A stretch of DNA of 64,000 nucleotides from Geosiphon pyriformis (lineage: Eukaryota > Glomeromycota > Glomeromycetes > Archaeosporales > Geosiphonaceae), in contig JAAOMT010000480.1 of assembly GCA_016748015.1 (NCBI GenBank), positions 428,730 through 492,729 of the forward strand, given 5' to 3'. A program made the translations under genes and the position numbers. Position 1 is the stretch's first letter. Each line of letters opens with the position of its first letter. Below are positions 43,291-53,045 of the stretch, one piece after another. Below the pieces are notes generated by a model that saw nothing but the letters and a program-made list of their open reading frames with translations, was not told where the DNA came from and ran no database searches.

Positions 43291-44080
43291 AGCATTCAGG
43301 ACACTACTGTTTATTACAAGGCATAATGCATTCTTCACATAGCCTAATGTTCATTTGCTCTAATTGTTGAATTTGAGCTTCTTGAGTTGGGTAGGTGTGA
43401 CTTGCAATTTGGTGATAGACTTCTACTTCATCTTTGTAATTGAATCCCGCTAATTCCATGGTGTATTCAATGTATTCTGCTTCCTTCATTTGATGAACAT
43501 CTTCTTTGGTAGCTCTATTAATTAATGCCATTGCTAGGTCGAAAATCATCTCGGCATCATAGGAGTAGTGATAAAATTTGTTAAGAGCACTGTTGTATGC
43601 TGCATTAAAGGGTGTTCCTCTTTTTACTTTTTCTGAAATTGATAAAGCATATTGGCAGGTCTGATCGCAGACTCCTCCTTTCATGGCTACATCAATCCAA
43701 TTACATTCTTCTGGTAGCATATCTCCACAAGTCAAACAAGGGGTGTTATCCCATTTTCCACTTCTTTTTATTAGATGGTCTCATTGTTCTCTGTGACAAG
43801 CCTTGCAGTAATAACAAGTATGATTCTTATATTCTTCTTCTGGTAAAATACAGGCTCCCATTGACAATAGTTTCTTGTGGCAGTCTTTACATTTAAGAGG
43901 AATATAGGGGTGTTGTTTCCTTGGTTCAGGTTTTGAGTAAAGGATATTCCATCCAGAGGTTTTGGGTTTAGAGTGTCGGGTAAAATGTTCTTGTTCTGTT
44001 TTATCAGCCCAGTTGAACATTGATCCAAGAGCCATGAATGTTTTAATGAAGGGTTTTTCCTCTTCCAGTTTGAATTTAAA
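43291..44080 (-). pseudogene. Element H cysteine-rich module
   Basis: The protease frame runs into this module. Pairs in order: CKDCHKK, then TCYYCKAC (about 43890-43790), then after a TGA at Trp the block 43304-43735 with PCLTCGDMLPEECNW at its start, CDQTCQYALSIS, a long helical stretch (FDLAMALINRATKEDV, EYTMELAGF) and a final LCEECIMPC. A TAG then leads to CPEC. The order C-x2-C pairs, CxxCQY and a last C-x2-C pair is the same as in family 1, though the sequence between differs. No function assigned. Confidence 0.65.
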
Positions 44081-44935
44081 AGCCAGGGTTTTTTCAGAGC
44101 ATTTGTTAAATATACCACAAGTGGCAGATACCTGGGCATGTTGTCCTTGGTAGGAGATTGTTAACTCTTGTGTTTCCCAATTCAGATTAGCATTGGCTTT
44201 TTGAAGCCAATTATTTCCGATGAGAGCTTGATACTGGGGTGCGTCCATTACAAAAACTTTGACTGGAATGGTGATTCCATCAAGAGTAAATGGAAAATTG
44301 TCAATTTCTCTTACTGGGGTCTTTTTCATGCCATGGGCAGTGACGATTACTGTTTGAGCTGGTCGGTTGACATTTCTTTTCAACTGTTTCATTAACTGGT
44401 AAGTGATAATGCTTCCAGCAGATCCATTGTCTAGGATCAAGCAAATTGTCTTTCCTTTGACTTCTGCTTCAGTGTACATAGCCATGATTGCTTTTTGTTC
44501 ATTGGCGGCTGCATTGCTAAGCAGAAATGGTAACTCATTTGCTTCGAACTCAAAAGGGAATATATCTGAAAGATTAGCATTTTCAGCAATTCTGGCTGGT
44601 GGGATTGTAGTAGGAGTATAGAAAAAGTTTTGTTGTTGTGTTGCAGCTCTACCTTTCAAGGGTGCAGTATGGTGAAAATCCTGTTCTTCTGGCATTGTTA
44701 AATAACTAGGTTGAGTGTGATAGTGGTTGGGTCTTGGTTGAGTGGAATTTTGGGGAACCAATTGGTTGTTTGAACTGATTCTATTGTTGTTTACTTGGTA
44801 TTGGTTTTGTGGTGTAAATTGATTTTGTGTGATCAGTCTTCAAATAGGTACTTGATAATATTGTGTGGGTGGTTGTTGATATTGTTGTTGGATTGGCTGT
44901 GGGGCAGGCTGATAATAGTTATTTTGGTATTGGGT
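44081..44935 (-). pseudogene. Element H aspartic protease
   Basis: Open frame 43781-44761 (326 aa) covers protease and the first cysteine pairs. FEFEANELPFLLSNAA precedes the active-site strand CLILDNGSAGSIIT (Asp at residue 111), with Asn in place of Ser/Thr as in element A. PVKVFVMDAPQYQALIGNNW (about 166-185) is the second block, followed by an Asn-Trp-Glu-Thr-Gln strand. The N-terminal part is a Gln/Asn/Tyr-rich stretch continuous with the tail of gag after a one-base shift near 44935. Shifted and plus-strand frames over it are shadows. Confidence 0.82.
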
Positions 44936-45975
44936 CTTGGTGGATAGTAAGCTGGTGGTGGTGGTTGATAATAAGATTGCTGTGGTGGAGGGTAACGTTG
45001 ATTATTCCTATTTTGTTGGTCTCATTGTAACTTTCTGCAATCTCTTTTCCAGTGGCCAGAGATTCCACAGTAATGGCAATTCTGAGGCTGGTTATTAGAA
45101 AGTGGTGCAAAGTTATTTTGATTTTGTCTTTGGGATGGTTGATATCTTTGGGGTTGCTGTTGTTGTTGATTAGTGAAATAGTTTTCAACCTTCTTTGTGA
45201 GTTGGTCAATTTTTTTCTTAGCTGCTGAGCTGGTTTTTCCAATTGCCAAATTTACAAGTTTTGTGTAATTGGCCTCTTCCATGACCATTTCGTATCTTTT
45301 TGCATGCTGTATGGCAGAGTTTAAATCTTCTGGCACATGTGGGCGAATCTTTTTAATTAGTTTATCTTTTAAACCAGTGATAAATTGATCCAAGATTTGA
45401 GCATCAGAATAATAATTGTTTGTTTTGAGTTGGTGAATTTGTCTGAGAAGTTTGTTGAATTTCCCAATATAAGTCATAACAGATTCGGAAGGTTCTTGTT
45501 TGATATTTCAAAAATGATTGCAAAGGGTAATGGAGGTATTATTGTCAGTGAACTGTTCAAGGAAGGCTGCTTTGAAAGCATTTCAATCATTGAATGGGGC
45601 AGCCAAGTTTTCAAACCATTCTCCTGCTGTTTTTTTGAGAAAGTAAGAAATTGTTCTTAACATTCTGACAGCATTCCATCCATTTGCATCTTCAGCTTTA
45701 GTAACTTGGTCGAGCCATTTTTGGAGACTGGTCTCAATGTCTTTTCCATTAAATTCAGAGATTTTTGTGATGTATGTTGTCATTTTATCTTCTTCGTTTT
45801 CACTGTCTATTGATTCTTCTTCAGATATTTCAGGTTCATTTTCTTCGTTCACTGCTGTCTTAAAGTGTTCACTTTGATTTTCAGCTAGAAAGTCAAGGAG
45901 ATTAGAACTAGTTTGAAGGGGTTCTTGTTGTCTGATAGAACTTTTGAGTGATGTAAAATCTTCTGGTCTTGCAAA
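44936..45975 (-). pseudogene. gag: Element H Gag with CCHC knuckle
   Basis: Same frame as the N-terminal domain. Block 45583-45852: acidic start (EENEPEISEEESIDSENEED), then TYITKISEFNGKDIETSLQ and ISYFLKKTAGEWFENLA. After two TGA codons (Trp expected) block 45022-45477 gives YIGKFNKLLRQIHQLK, the helical ANYTKLVNLAIGKT part and the knuckle CHYCGISGHWKRDC (about 45075-45035), then a Tyr/Pro-rich tail (PPPQQSYYQPPPPAYYPP). The knuckle is intact. Frame shifts by one base near 44935 into protease; a lost C in a C run is the simplest cause. Confidence 0.84.
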
Positions 45976-46560
45976 TCAATTCAAGGGTGAATTAGGCATT
46001 TGTGCTTGTGCAAGTAAAGCTAAAAAAGGTGTGATAGTAAGTGGAAGTTTTGAACTGGTTCCTTGTTCAGATGTTTGTAAATGGTTGGCAGTTGTTTTTG
46101 GTAGTGTTGGAGTATTTGGGGTGGTTTTTGAGTATTGCTTCAATTTGTTTTTGTCTTTGTTGCTTGTTTCTGTTTCCAATTCAAAATCAATAGAGTATTG
46201 AGACTGCATTAGGTATGTTTCTTCACAGTATTTGATAATGTTAAAATTAAGTTCGTGAAAATAAGTGGCAAGTGTTTTGCTGTTAAGGTCTTCAGTTCCC
46301 AACTGTGAATAGTGTACTAAATTATTGTAAAAGTTGCTTCTAACTTCTGAGATATTGTAATTTCCAAAAAGATAATTGTTGATGCAGTTTTTAATGTATT
46401 GGTATACTGATTTCTTGACAACTTCAATTTCATCTGAGATGTTGAATCTTTGCTTGCAGTGGATGTAAATTAATTGGTAATACTCTAGAGTTGTTGTATC
46501 TGGTGTGATCGCCACTTTGAATTTTGTTGTTGCTGTGTTATTTCCATGGGAGAGCACCAA
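45976..46560 (-). pseudogene. Element H N-terminal domain starting in the primer-binding site (194 aa open)
   Basis: The frame opens right after the TAA of the LTR terminus and begins TTG GTG CTC TCC, inside the primer-binding site. No ATG is available near its start. It reads TTLEYYQLIYIHCKQRFNIS, then VYQYIKNCINNYLFGNYNIS and SNFYNNLVHYSQL, a domain also found in C, D, F and I with weak identity but the same order. The rest is Ser/Thr/Lys-rich. It ends at TGA (Trp expected) and continues in frame to gag, so it looks like the N-terminus of the polyprotein. A non-AUG start, or an initiator upstream by splicing, would be needed. Confidence 0.62.
46550..46559 (-). other. Primer-binding site core of element H
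   Basis: TGGTGCTCTC on the minus strand, two bases after the 5' LTR. The first ten bases equal those of families 1 and G; the following bases (CCATGG) differ, so pairing to the same tRNA would be shorter. Confidence 0.65.
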
Positions 46561-46561
46561 A

Positions 46562-47542
46562 TGTTACCAGAGGTTTTTGGTCTCTTTTCTTAAATGTTGT
46601 TAATGTTGTTTTGTTGTGAATTCACGTTTCTAGGAAGTAGTTGGACCTCCAGTAACTGAATTTATCTTCAAATTATCTCCTATAATTTGAACTTGCTGGG
46701 GTTATAAGTGGAATGACCAATTTCGTGCCAGTTGCTTTATGTAGTTACATTGTAGTAAACATCAACTCTTTTCCAGAAATTGCTCATCTGGAAGCTCACT
46801 AAAAATGTGTAGTTACTTTGCTGTAAAAGTCAATTTTTTTACAGGAATCTCATCTGTAGGCTACTCTAATGATTGTAATAAAAAAATAAAAGAAAAATAA
46901 AAGAAATGTAAAAGAAATAGAATTTTGTCAAGAGAAACATTTTCTATCCAGGCCTGGAGTCACTAACAGTTTACTGAAATTGGTAGTTAATCAATTTCAA
47001 AATGTTAGTTGGGTTTTGAGAATTTTCCAAGTGCAATAATTTAAAGAATTTGGTTTTTCAAATTATTTGATATTTATTTCTTTTTGTGTGTGTAGGAATG
47101 GTTCTAAGTGATAAATCTAAAGTAAGATATATTTTTTCGAAGAGAGATGCTTTTCTTTTATACAACTTGTCGTAACACTATTCTATGAACTTGAACTTTG
47201 CTATTTTCTATAATTTTGCTGAACTAAAGATACATTTTGGCAAACTACAAATTATTTCTGCGAACTATTAGATATTTCAGTGAACTATCAATTATTTTGG
47301 TGAATTTCTACAAATTTCGGCAAACTTTTGAATGTTACCTAGTTCAGGGTATTGCATGATTTGATCATCGCAATTAGGTTATATTTGTGTTGTGTACAAA
47401 TTGGGTTATTAATTAAATGATAATTTCGGACATTTTGCTAATATAATAAGTAATAATTTGAAACGATAATATATGCTAATTAATGATAAGATTTATAAGA
47501 TAATTTTATGCTAAATAATATCTCTAATTTCGTCTGGTAACA
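46562..47542 (-). repeat. 5' LTR of element H, 981 bp
   Basis: On the + strand starts TGTTACCAGAGG and ends CTGGTAACA, followed by the CCAG duplication at 47543-47546. See the partner at 37699-38679. In the first 300 bp I count about 20 differences, nearly all transitions. Confidence 0.95.
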
Positions 47543-48180
47543 CCAGCCAAAGTTGAAAAAGTCCAAAACATCAAACAACCAATAAACATTCATGAACTAC
47601 ATTCTTTTCTTGTTTTGGTCTCTTATTATCACAAATTTGTCAAGAATTTCTCCAAAATCGCCTCTCCTCTTAATCAGCTACTCAGGAAAAATGTCAATTA
47701 CCATTGGGGAACACATCAGCAAAAAGCCTTTGAAACTTTAAAGGAAAAACTGGTTACAAAACCCATCCTTAAGCAACCTAATCTAGATTAACCCTTTATT
47801 CTCCACACTAATACATCTGGCTTTGGACTTGGTGCTGTTCTCTCCCAAAAAGATGAAGATGACAAAAAACATGCCATAGCCTATGCCAGTAGAACCCTTT
47901 CTCCAGCAGAACAGAACTATTCAGTCACTGAACAAGAATGCTTAGCAATAGTATGGTCCACCAATTACTGGAGTAAGTATCTTCTTGGTGTGAAGTTTTT
48001 GGTGGTAACAGATCACCAAGCTTTGGTTTGGCTGTACAACAAAAAGAGGCTAGAACACAAATGGATAACTTGCTGAATACTCCACTTGAATGAATTCGAC
48101 TATGATATTCAACATTACAAAGAAGCTAATCATTAAAACACCGACGCTTTCTCCAGACTTACCATCCAGTGACAAAACAA
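47543..48180 (+). pseudogene. pol: Element G RT end and RNase H (after H insertion)
   Basis: After the CCAG duplication the frame of 37128-37698 resumes: AKVEKVQNIKQPINIHELHS, VSYYHKFVKNFSKIASPLNQ, then the RNase H region FILHTNTSGFGLGAVLSQK, where the first catalytic Asp is Asn (TDAS to TNTS), AIAYASRTLSPAEQNYSVTE, ECLAIVW (Glu kept), VVTDHQALVWLY (Asp kept) and NTDAFSRL. Stops: TAA near 47788, TGA near 48076 and TAA near 48134, at positions fitting Gln, Arg/Trp and Gln. Confidence 0.82.
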
Positions 48181-48223
48181 CCCTCTCAAACCAAACCAAC
48201 TTAATTATTAGTAATTCCCCTTT

Positions 48224-49480
48224 TTGACAAACATGATAATGGACTTGGATAACTACTCTGCCTTAATGGAATTTTTGGGTAAAGAACAATACCCACCGAA
48301 ATACACACAACAACAAAGAGAACATTTGCACAAACAATCAAATTTCTATTTGATTTGCCAGAACCAACTTTATAAAAGAAATAGAAAAAATCCTGACTGC
48401 TCCCAGAAAGTCATCAAATTTGAAGAAAGAGAAATTGTGATCTACAATATGTACACTGATCCATTAGCTAGACACTTTGAAAAAACAAAAACAATTCAAA
48501 AAACTCTAGCTCATTATTATTGGCCTACCTTGGGAAAAAATATTGCTGAATACATCAAAACCTGTGATATCTGCCAAAGAAGAGAAAAACCCAATCGCAA
48601 AGAAGATATTCATCCAATCTCTGTTGATCAACTCTTTAACAAAATTGGTATAGATGTTGTTGGATCTTTAACAATAACTTCTAATGGCAACAGATACATT
48701 ATCACAGCTACCAATTATCTTACAAAGTGGGTAGAAGCAAGAGCCACTTCAGACCAAACAGCAGTCTCAATAGCCAATTTCATTTATGAAAATATTATTT
48801 GTTATCATGGCTGCCCCAAAGAACTTTTATCTGACAGAGGAAGAGCTTTTCTCAGTACACTTGTTGAAGAACTTTGCAGAAAAATGGGAATATGTCACAA
48901 ACTTTCCTCTCCTTATTACCCCCAAACAAATGGCCTAATAGAACATTTCAATAGAACACTATGTGAAACCCTAGCCAAAACCAGCGAAGAAACAAACTTA
49001 TGGGACAAAGTACTGTCTTCAGCTTTGTTCGCTTATAGAACTGTGAATTATAACATAACAAGTTATAAACCCTTTTATCTACTTTATAGATGAATGGCAA
49101 CTCTACCAATAGAAACTGACATTAAGACAATACCCTTTGAAGAAATAACAATAGGGAATTACAAAGACACTTTGCAAAAAAGACTTGGTATCATTCTTGA
49201 CTTATTAGTAGAAGCATGGATAATTGCCTTTGAAAAGATAAAACAATTCCAAGAGAAGCTTAAGAAAAAGAAAACATATAAAACACTTTCCTTAAATGTT
49301 GGTGACTTAGTTTTAGAATATCATTTAGACAGAGACAATGTCTATGGTAATAAATTCTCTAGCCAGTAGAAAGAACCCTTTATAGTCAACAAAGTTTTAA
49401 ACAATGGTTCTTATATCTTACAAGATCAATATGAAACAATCTTTAATGATTGCCCTGTTCATGGCACATGACTCAAGAAA
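48224..49480 (+). pseudogene. pol: Element G integrase
   Basis: Block 48224-49093 (289 aa): zinc domain with NMYTDPLARHFEK and TCDICQRRE; DDE core with GIDVVGSLTI, LLSDRGRAFLST and NGLIEHFNRT, so all three acidic residues are kept. The usual VDYLTKW is TNYLTKW. Block 49094-49369 continues after a TGA (Trp or Arg position) with VGDLVLEYHLDRD and KFSSQ, then a TAG at 49369 and the GPY-like KEPFIVNKVL...YKRLDW to about 49500. The best preserved integrase in the window. Confidence 0.88.
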
Positions 49481-49497
49481 TATTACAAACGACTTGA

Positions 49498-50250
49498 TTG
49501 GTTACCTGTTGTGGTAATACCGACCCAAATGATCAACAAAAATCAGATATAAATAAATGCACTATTCCCAAAACAGAGATATCTTTAATCGACATGAACA
49601 ATTATTTCCTAGATCAAAACATTCAAAACACTTTCTATACTCTCCATGAGTACTGGATCAAAAATTATCCAAATGTTACTCTGACCATTGGAAAACAAAC
49701 CACCATAACTGATAACAGTAGAACACATACTGTTATTAGACCAAAGAAAACCACTACCAGAAGAGAAAGAATTGGTAGCAAAATAGATAAGTATTTGCTG
49801 GAAAGCATAACAGCAGCAATACTTACACCTTCCATGACAATTGGAAAAACGATTAAGGAAATCTTGCCCATAGACAAAAACTTGTCATATAAAAGACAAC
49901 TAGAACTTTATGGTTGTCTTGGTGAAATCATAGAAGAAATGAAGCTCATGAAGAAAACAACTTCAGAAATACAAGTGGAAATTTTGGGCATTATACATTT
50001 AGATATCTCAAGAGTTTTGACCATTGCAAGAAAAGCCAAAACTCTTATACAAAGATTTAGTCTCTTGGATACAAAGCTTATTTTGCCTCAAGTACTATAT
50101 ACTTTATCCATAAAAGACTTCAACAAACTAGTTGGTTTTAAGTTAGACAAAACCCTTCAATTAGAATACCCTATAAATAGCTTGATTTCACCGGAGCTCA
50201 ATCTCTTTGGAGAGGATGATGTTATGATTGAAACCCATAATTTTTATTAA
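49498..50250 (+). CDS. Element G C-terminal frame of unknown function, 250 aa, overlapping the 3' LTR
   Basis: This intact frame lies in a different phase from integrase and overlaps its end. The displayed start is TTG at 49498; the first ATG is at residue 33 (MNNYFLDQNIQNTFYTLHEY). It is mostly helical by eye, with a Lys/Arg/Thr-rich patch (TVIRPKKTTTRRERIG, about residues 78-93), then a Leu/Ile-rich part and the end SPELNLFGEDDVMIETHNFY. The last 31 bases lie inside the 3' LTR. Its place equals the post-integrase domain of A and H, but I saw no clear similarity. No signal peptide or membrane segment. It has no internal stop, unlike the rest of G. Confidence 0.6.
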   Translation: MVTCCGNTDPNDQQKSDINKCTIPKTEISLIDMNNYFLDQNIQNTFYTLHEYWIKNYPNVTLTIGKQTTITDNSRTHTVIRPKKTTTRRERIGSKIDKYLLESITAAILTPSMTIGKTIKEILPIDKNLSYKRQLELYGCLGEIIEEMKLMKKTTSEIQVEILGIIHLDISRVLTIARKAKTLIQRFSLLDTKLILPQVLYTLSIKDFNKLVGFKLDKTLQLEYPINSLISPELNLFGEDDVMIETHNFY

Positions 50251-50934
50251 TTATCACATGTATTAGCCACTAATGTCATATAATTAGCCACTCTATTTTT
50301 AGATAGTGATCATTGACCTGATCAATGACCTGACCATTGACCTGATCATTGACCTAATCATTGACCTAATCATTGACCTAATTATTGACCTAGTCATTGA
50401 TTTGATTATTGACCACTTTTAATAGCTATATAAGCAATAAGTCTCTTAGCTATAGAAAATCATCTCTCAGACAAGAATCAAATAAATAAAAATAACAACT
50501 TTCATCTTAATCACTCTCTTATCACTAATTTCTCTTTCCCTACCTTCAAGTATCTGAACATCTTAGGATAAAAGATTACTTGTTGGCCTTTTCCTGACGT
50601 ATATAATTGTAGCATTTGAAAATTATTTGAATAAACATAACTGAAAAGCACAAGTTGATACCTGATATTGAATTCTAAGAGCACTGACGTGAGGCATAGA
50701 ATTATACCAGTGGTGATCAATTGTTAACAGTACGGACTATTCCTCTACCTTCAGATTTCCCAGTTACCTTTAAAAAGAATAGTGACTGAGATATTTTATG
50801 AGACTGATCTCGCACATTGAATCCATACTTATTCAATTTGCTCTTTAAAGTTGAATTCTCCTTTGATTATTTCCATCACCCTACAATCTTGTTCTTCCTT
50901 GCTATCCATTAGCTTGTTACTCCAACCCATAACA
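50220..50934 (+). repeat. 3' LTR of element G, 715 bp
   Basis: Starts TGTTATGATTGAAACCC and ends CAACCCATAACA, followed by ATAG at 50935-50938. It differs from the 5' LTR by 60 bp of extra 12-bp units and by base changes that are almost all transitions. A purine-rich GGAGAGGATGA directly upstream (50209-50219) is the likely polypurine tract. Confidence 0.93.
50308..50415 (+). repeat. 12-bp minisatellite in G 3' LTR, 9 copies
   Basis: Nine tandem units of the form GATCATTGACCT with point changes, against four in the 5' LTR. Confidence 0.88.
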
Positions 50935-51062
50935 ATAGTGTTGGAATAAGGATTTTGCAAATTCCAAGTGGTTTGTTCCTATTTTTTCAGATTCTGCCAC
51001 TGTTTGAATGGGGTTGTTGGTGCTGGTTCTCTGTAAGATTATACCTCACAGAGAGCACCAAA
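50935..51062 (-). pseudogene. Element F N-terminal domain (right part) and primer-binding site
   Basis: After the ATAG duplication F continues: on the coding strand the PBS TGGTGCTCTCTGTGAGGT (51043-51060), then a short frame ending in the KIGTNHLEFAKSL-like segment that leads into 33401. The join restores the order seen in D (18216 to 18066). Confidence 0.75.
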
Positions 51063-51855
51063 TGTTATAGATGATTATTTGGAGTCTCAAAGCAAATAAC
51101 AAATCTGTAACTTGGTGTTTAATTGGTACTCTGGCATAGATATCTGAAGATTTTATTGATCTGAAGGTTTGTTGTAGAGTCTTTTGTATAATGGATAGAG
51201 ATTTAACAATTGTTTTCAGTAGCCTCCCAGAATTGCAATTCTGTCAAATTTCTTTCTCAGCGTGGTGGCCTGTAATTCTCCTGGTAAGCTATCTTCAAAT
51301 CTATAAGTGTTTTATTTTTGTTTTACAGATCTTTTACCAATTACTATGACATCTATATCTTAGCACTCAATTCTTAATTAATTTAGTAAAATTACAGAAA
51401 TAATAAAAAAAATAAAATAAAAGAAGATAAAGGAATAACAAAAGCAATTGCAAGTTAGTATCCTATCAATAGCTGTGATTAAGAGCTATTGTTCCAGTGT
51501 AGTTAAGTATCAATTACTATCAACATAAAGTGTTGATAGTGGAAATGAATTTGAGATAGAGAATAATTATTTATTGATATTTGTGAATGGGAAGATTGCT
51601 TAGATAAAATCTAAACTGAGAGGTCTGTCTTTTCTACTTTTAATGCTACCACTATATATACATAATTTGGGTTCTACGAGATTGCTCACATTCTCAAGTA
51701 ATGTGCTATAATTTCTGACATTGCTCCACATTGCTGAGCAATGTGCCATGATTTCTGACATTGCTCTATATTGCTGAGCAATGTGCTTACATGTTAACTA
51801 TTACTTTCTTATTGGCCTACTATTTTCTATATTTGTTTTCTTTTTATGAGTAACA
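51063..51855 (-). repeat. 5' LTR of element F (family 1, U3 type ATTGC...GCAAT), 793 bp
   Basis: On the + strand starts TGTTATAGATG and ends TATGAGTAACA. Hairpin 1 (51516-51540) and hairpin 3 (51467-51491) are perfect. The U3 block at about 51700-51795 has repeated ACATTGCTGAGCAATGT, an 8-bp inverted repeat with one central base. It is followed by cysteine-module sequence of element I (right duplication candidate TCAT, 51856-51859). Confidence 0.92.
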
Positions 51856-52560
51856 TCATGTATTGGCACAATGCATTACATGTTCTTTCTTAACCAGGAA
51901 TGTTGTTCCACATTCCTTCATTAAGTAACTGTTCTCCACAAATGAGACATAGTTTGTTGTCCCACTTGCCTTGTTGTTTTGAATAGTCATACCATTCTCA
52001 ATAGCATGGCTTGTAGTAATAGTGGGTCTGCATTCAGTAATCTTCATCTGGCACAATCCAAGCTCCCATGAAGGACAATTTTTTCTTGTAGTCTTTACAT
52101 CTTAGTAGAATATAAGATGGTTCTGGCCTGATATTAGTAAATTATGAACTTTTCCAACCACTAGTTTCTGTATTGTCTGTGTTTTCTTCAGGTATGTTTT
52201 TTTCTTTTTCTTTCTCTTTTCCTTTGTTTTTTTTTTTTCACTTCCAAGTTGATGATTTGTCCAGATTATTGTTAGTTCTCTAGGCTTGGTTGGCATTCCA
52301 AATAAGTTTTTCCTTTTGTTTTTTTTTCTATTGTCATCCCAGAAGGGTATTGGCAATAACTTATTGTAATTACCTTCAGTCCATAACACTTGATAGGCTT
52401 CCCAAGTAGGTTTCTTCTCTTCTTTCTTGAACTTGATGAGTGGTGCTGACATGTTGATGGTCTTGAAATGACCACACATAACAGGTACTCATGTGTGTCA
52501 ACTATCCTGGCTAAGCTGTAGTTCTTGTGTGTTTTAGTCAAGCACGGTGTTTGTTTTGAC
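51856..52560 (-). pseudogene. Element I cysteine-rich module (part) and Lys-rich linker
   Basis: Block 51856-52056 is a reading over the YYCKPCY / WDNKLCLICGE / WNNIPG region of the module. Block 52102-52479 has HFKTINMSAPLIKFKKEEKK, TWEAYQVLW and a very Lys-rich stretch (about residues 85-100), the same order as in A 2920-3230. TGA codons stand at Trp positions. Confidence 0.6.
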
Positions 52561-53045
52561 TAGCCAATCATTACCAACTAATGCTTAGTACTGTATAGCT
52601 TCTATTACCAAAACTTTGATTAAAGTAATAATACCATTTATTTCAAAGGAAAAATCATCAATCTTGCCGATAAGAGTTTTGGTTGCTCCATCTGCTGTTA
52701 TTATTCTGACACTGGTAGCGCAATTAATTCAGTGACCTAATTGGTTTATAAGTTGTTATGTGATGATGCTGCCTGCTGATCTACTATCCAGAATCAATTT
52801 AATGGCCTGTCTATTGATTTTGGCATCAGTGTACATTGCTGTAATAGGTTTTTCTTTAAGTGTGGCTCCACTAAACAAAAGAATTTCTAATGGTCCTTCA
52901 ATTTCAAAGAGAAATATAGCTGTAAGTGACTCATATTCTGTAACAGTGACTGGTAAAATGTTGTTGGTGGTAAGTAGTTGTGTTTGTTTGGTTTCCAAGT
53001 TGTGAGATGTGGTGTCTTCTGGAGTTATTAGGAAACTTAAATAGT
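52561..53045 (-). pseudogene. Element I aspartic protease
   Basis: Block 52756-52998 reads ESLTAIFLFEIEGPLEILLF, SGATLKEKPITAMYTDAKI and LILDSRSAGSIIT, the active-site Gly changed to Arg as in F. The second conserved block (YQALVGNDWL counterpart, about 52600-52570) is present with stops. Plus-strand frame 52760-53005 is a shadow. Confidence 0.72.

Larger units (their letters stand above)
37699..47542 (-). mobile_element. Element H: Ty3/gypsy family H, near complete, 9844 bp
   Basis: Both LTRs (37699-38679 and 46562-47542) are 981 bp, TGTTACC...GGTAACA, and the element is flanked by CCAG on both sides inside the G RT gene. Reading right to left: PBS, N-terminal domain, gag, knuckle, protease, cysteine module, dUTPase, RT, RNase H, integrase, post-integrase domain. 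Protease through post-integrase domain is a single frame; gag is offset by one base near 44935. LTR differences are mostly transitions. Stops, mostly TGA, and lost catalytic residues show it is inactive. Confidence 0.93.
33402..50934 (+). mobile_element. Element G: Ty3/gypsy family without dUTPase, itself split by H
   Basis: Complete element: LTRs 33402-34056 and 50220-50934, both TGTTA...TAACA, flanked by ATAG on both sides (33398-33401, 50935-50938) in the N-terminal domain of F. Internal order: PBS, gag, protease, short CxxC module, RT (interrupted by H at 37698), RNase H, integrase and a distinct 250-aa frame. Codon use is less AT-extreme than family 1 and motifs are better kept, but stops at Trp and Gln codons make it defective. 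Confidence 0.93.
26136..51855 (-). mobile_element. Element F: family 1 retrotransposon, 3' truncated, split by G
   Basis: F reads right to left: 5' LTR 51063-51855, PBS, N-terminal domain (50935-51062 joined to 33401 and below), gag, protease, cysteine module, dUTPase, RT, RNase H, integrase. Element G (33402-50934) interrupts the N-terminal domain with an ATAG duplication. The 3' end (post-integrase domain and 3' LTR) is lost at the 26135 breakpoint. Gag, protease, dUTPase and RT share one frame; integrase is in another after an indel, possibly in a T run near 27340. Confidence 0.88.

Noticed and set aside
45976-45978. TGA read as Trp (alternative genetic code, as in fungal mitochondria)
   Set aside because: Many TGA codons in H sit at Trp positions, but TAA and TAG at Gln positions and TGA at Arg positions are also present, and TGG is used normally elsewhere. 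Mutation explains all of them.
50308-50415. CRISPR array
   Set aside because: The 12-bp units are directly tandem, without spacers, and lie inside an LTR of a eukaryotic element.
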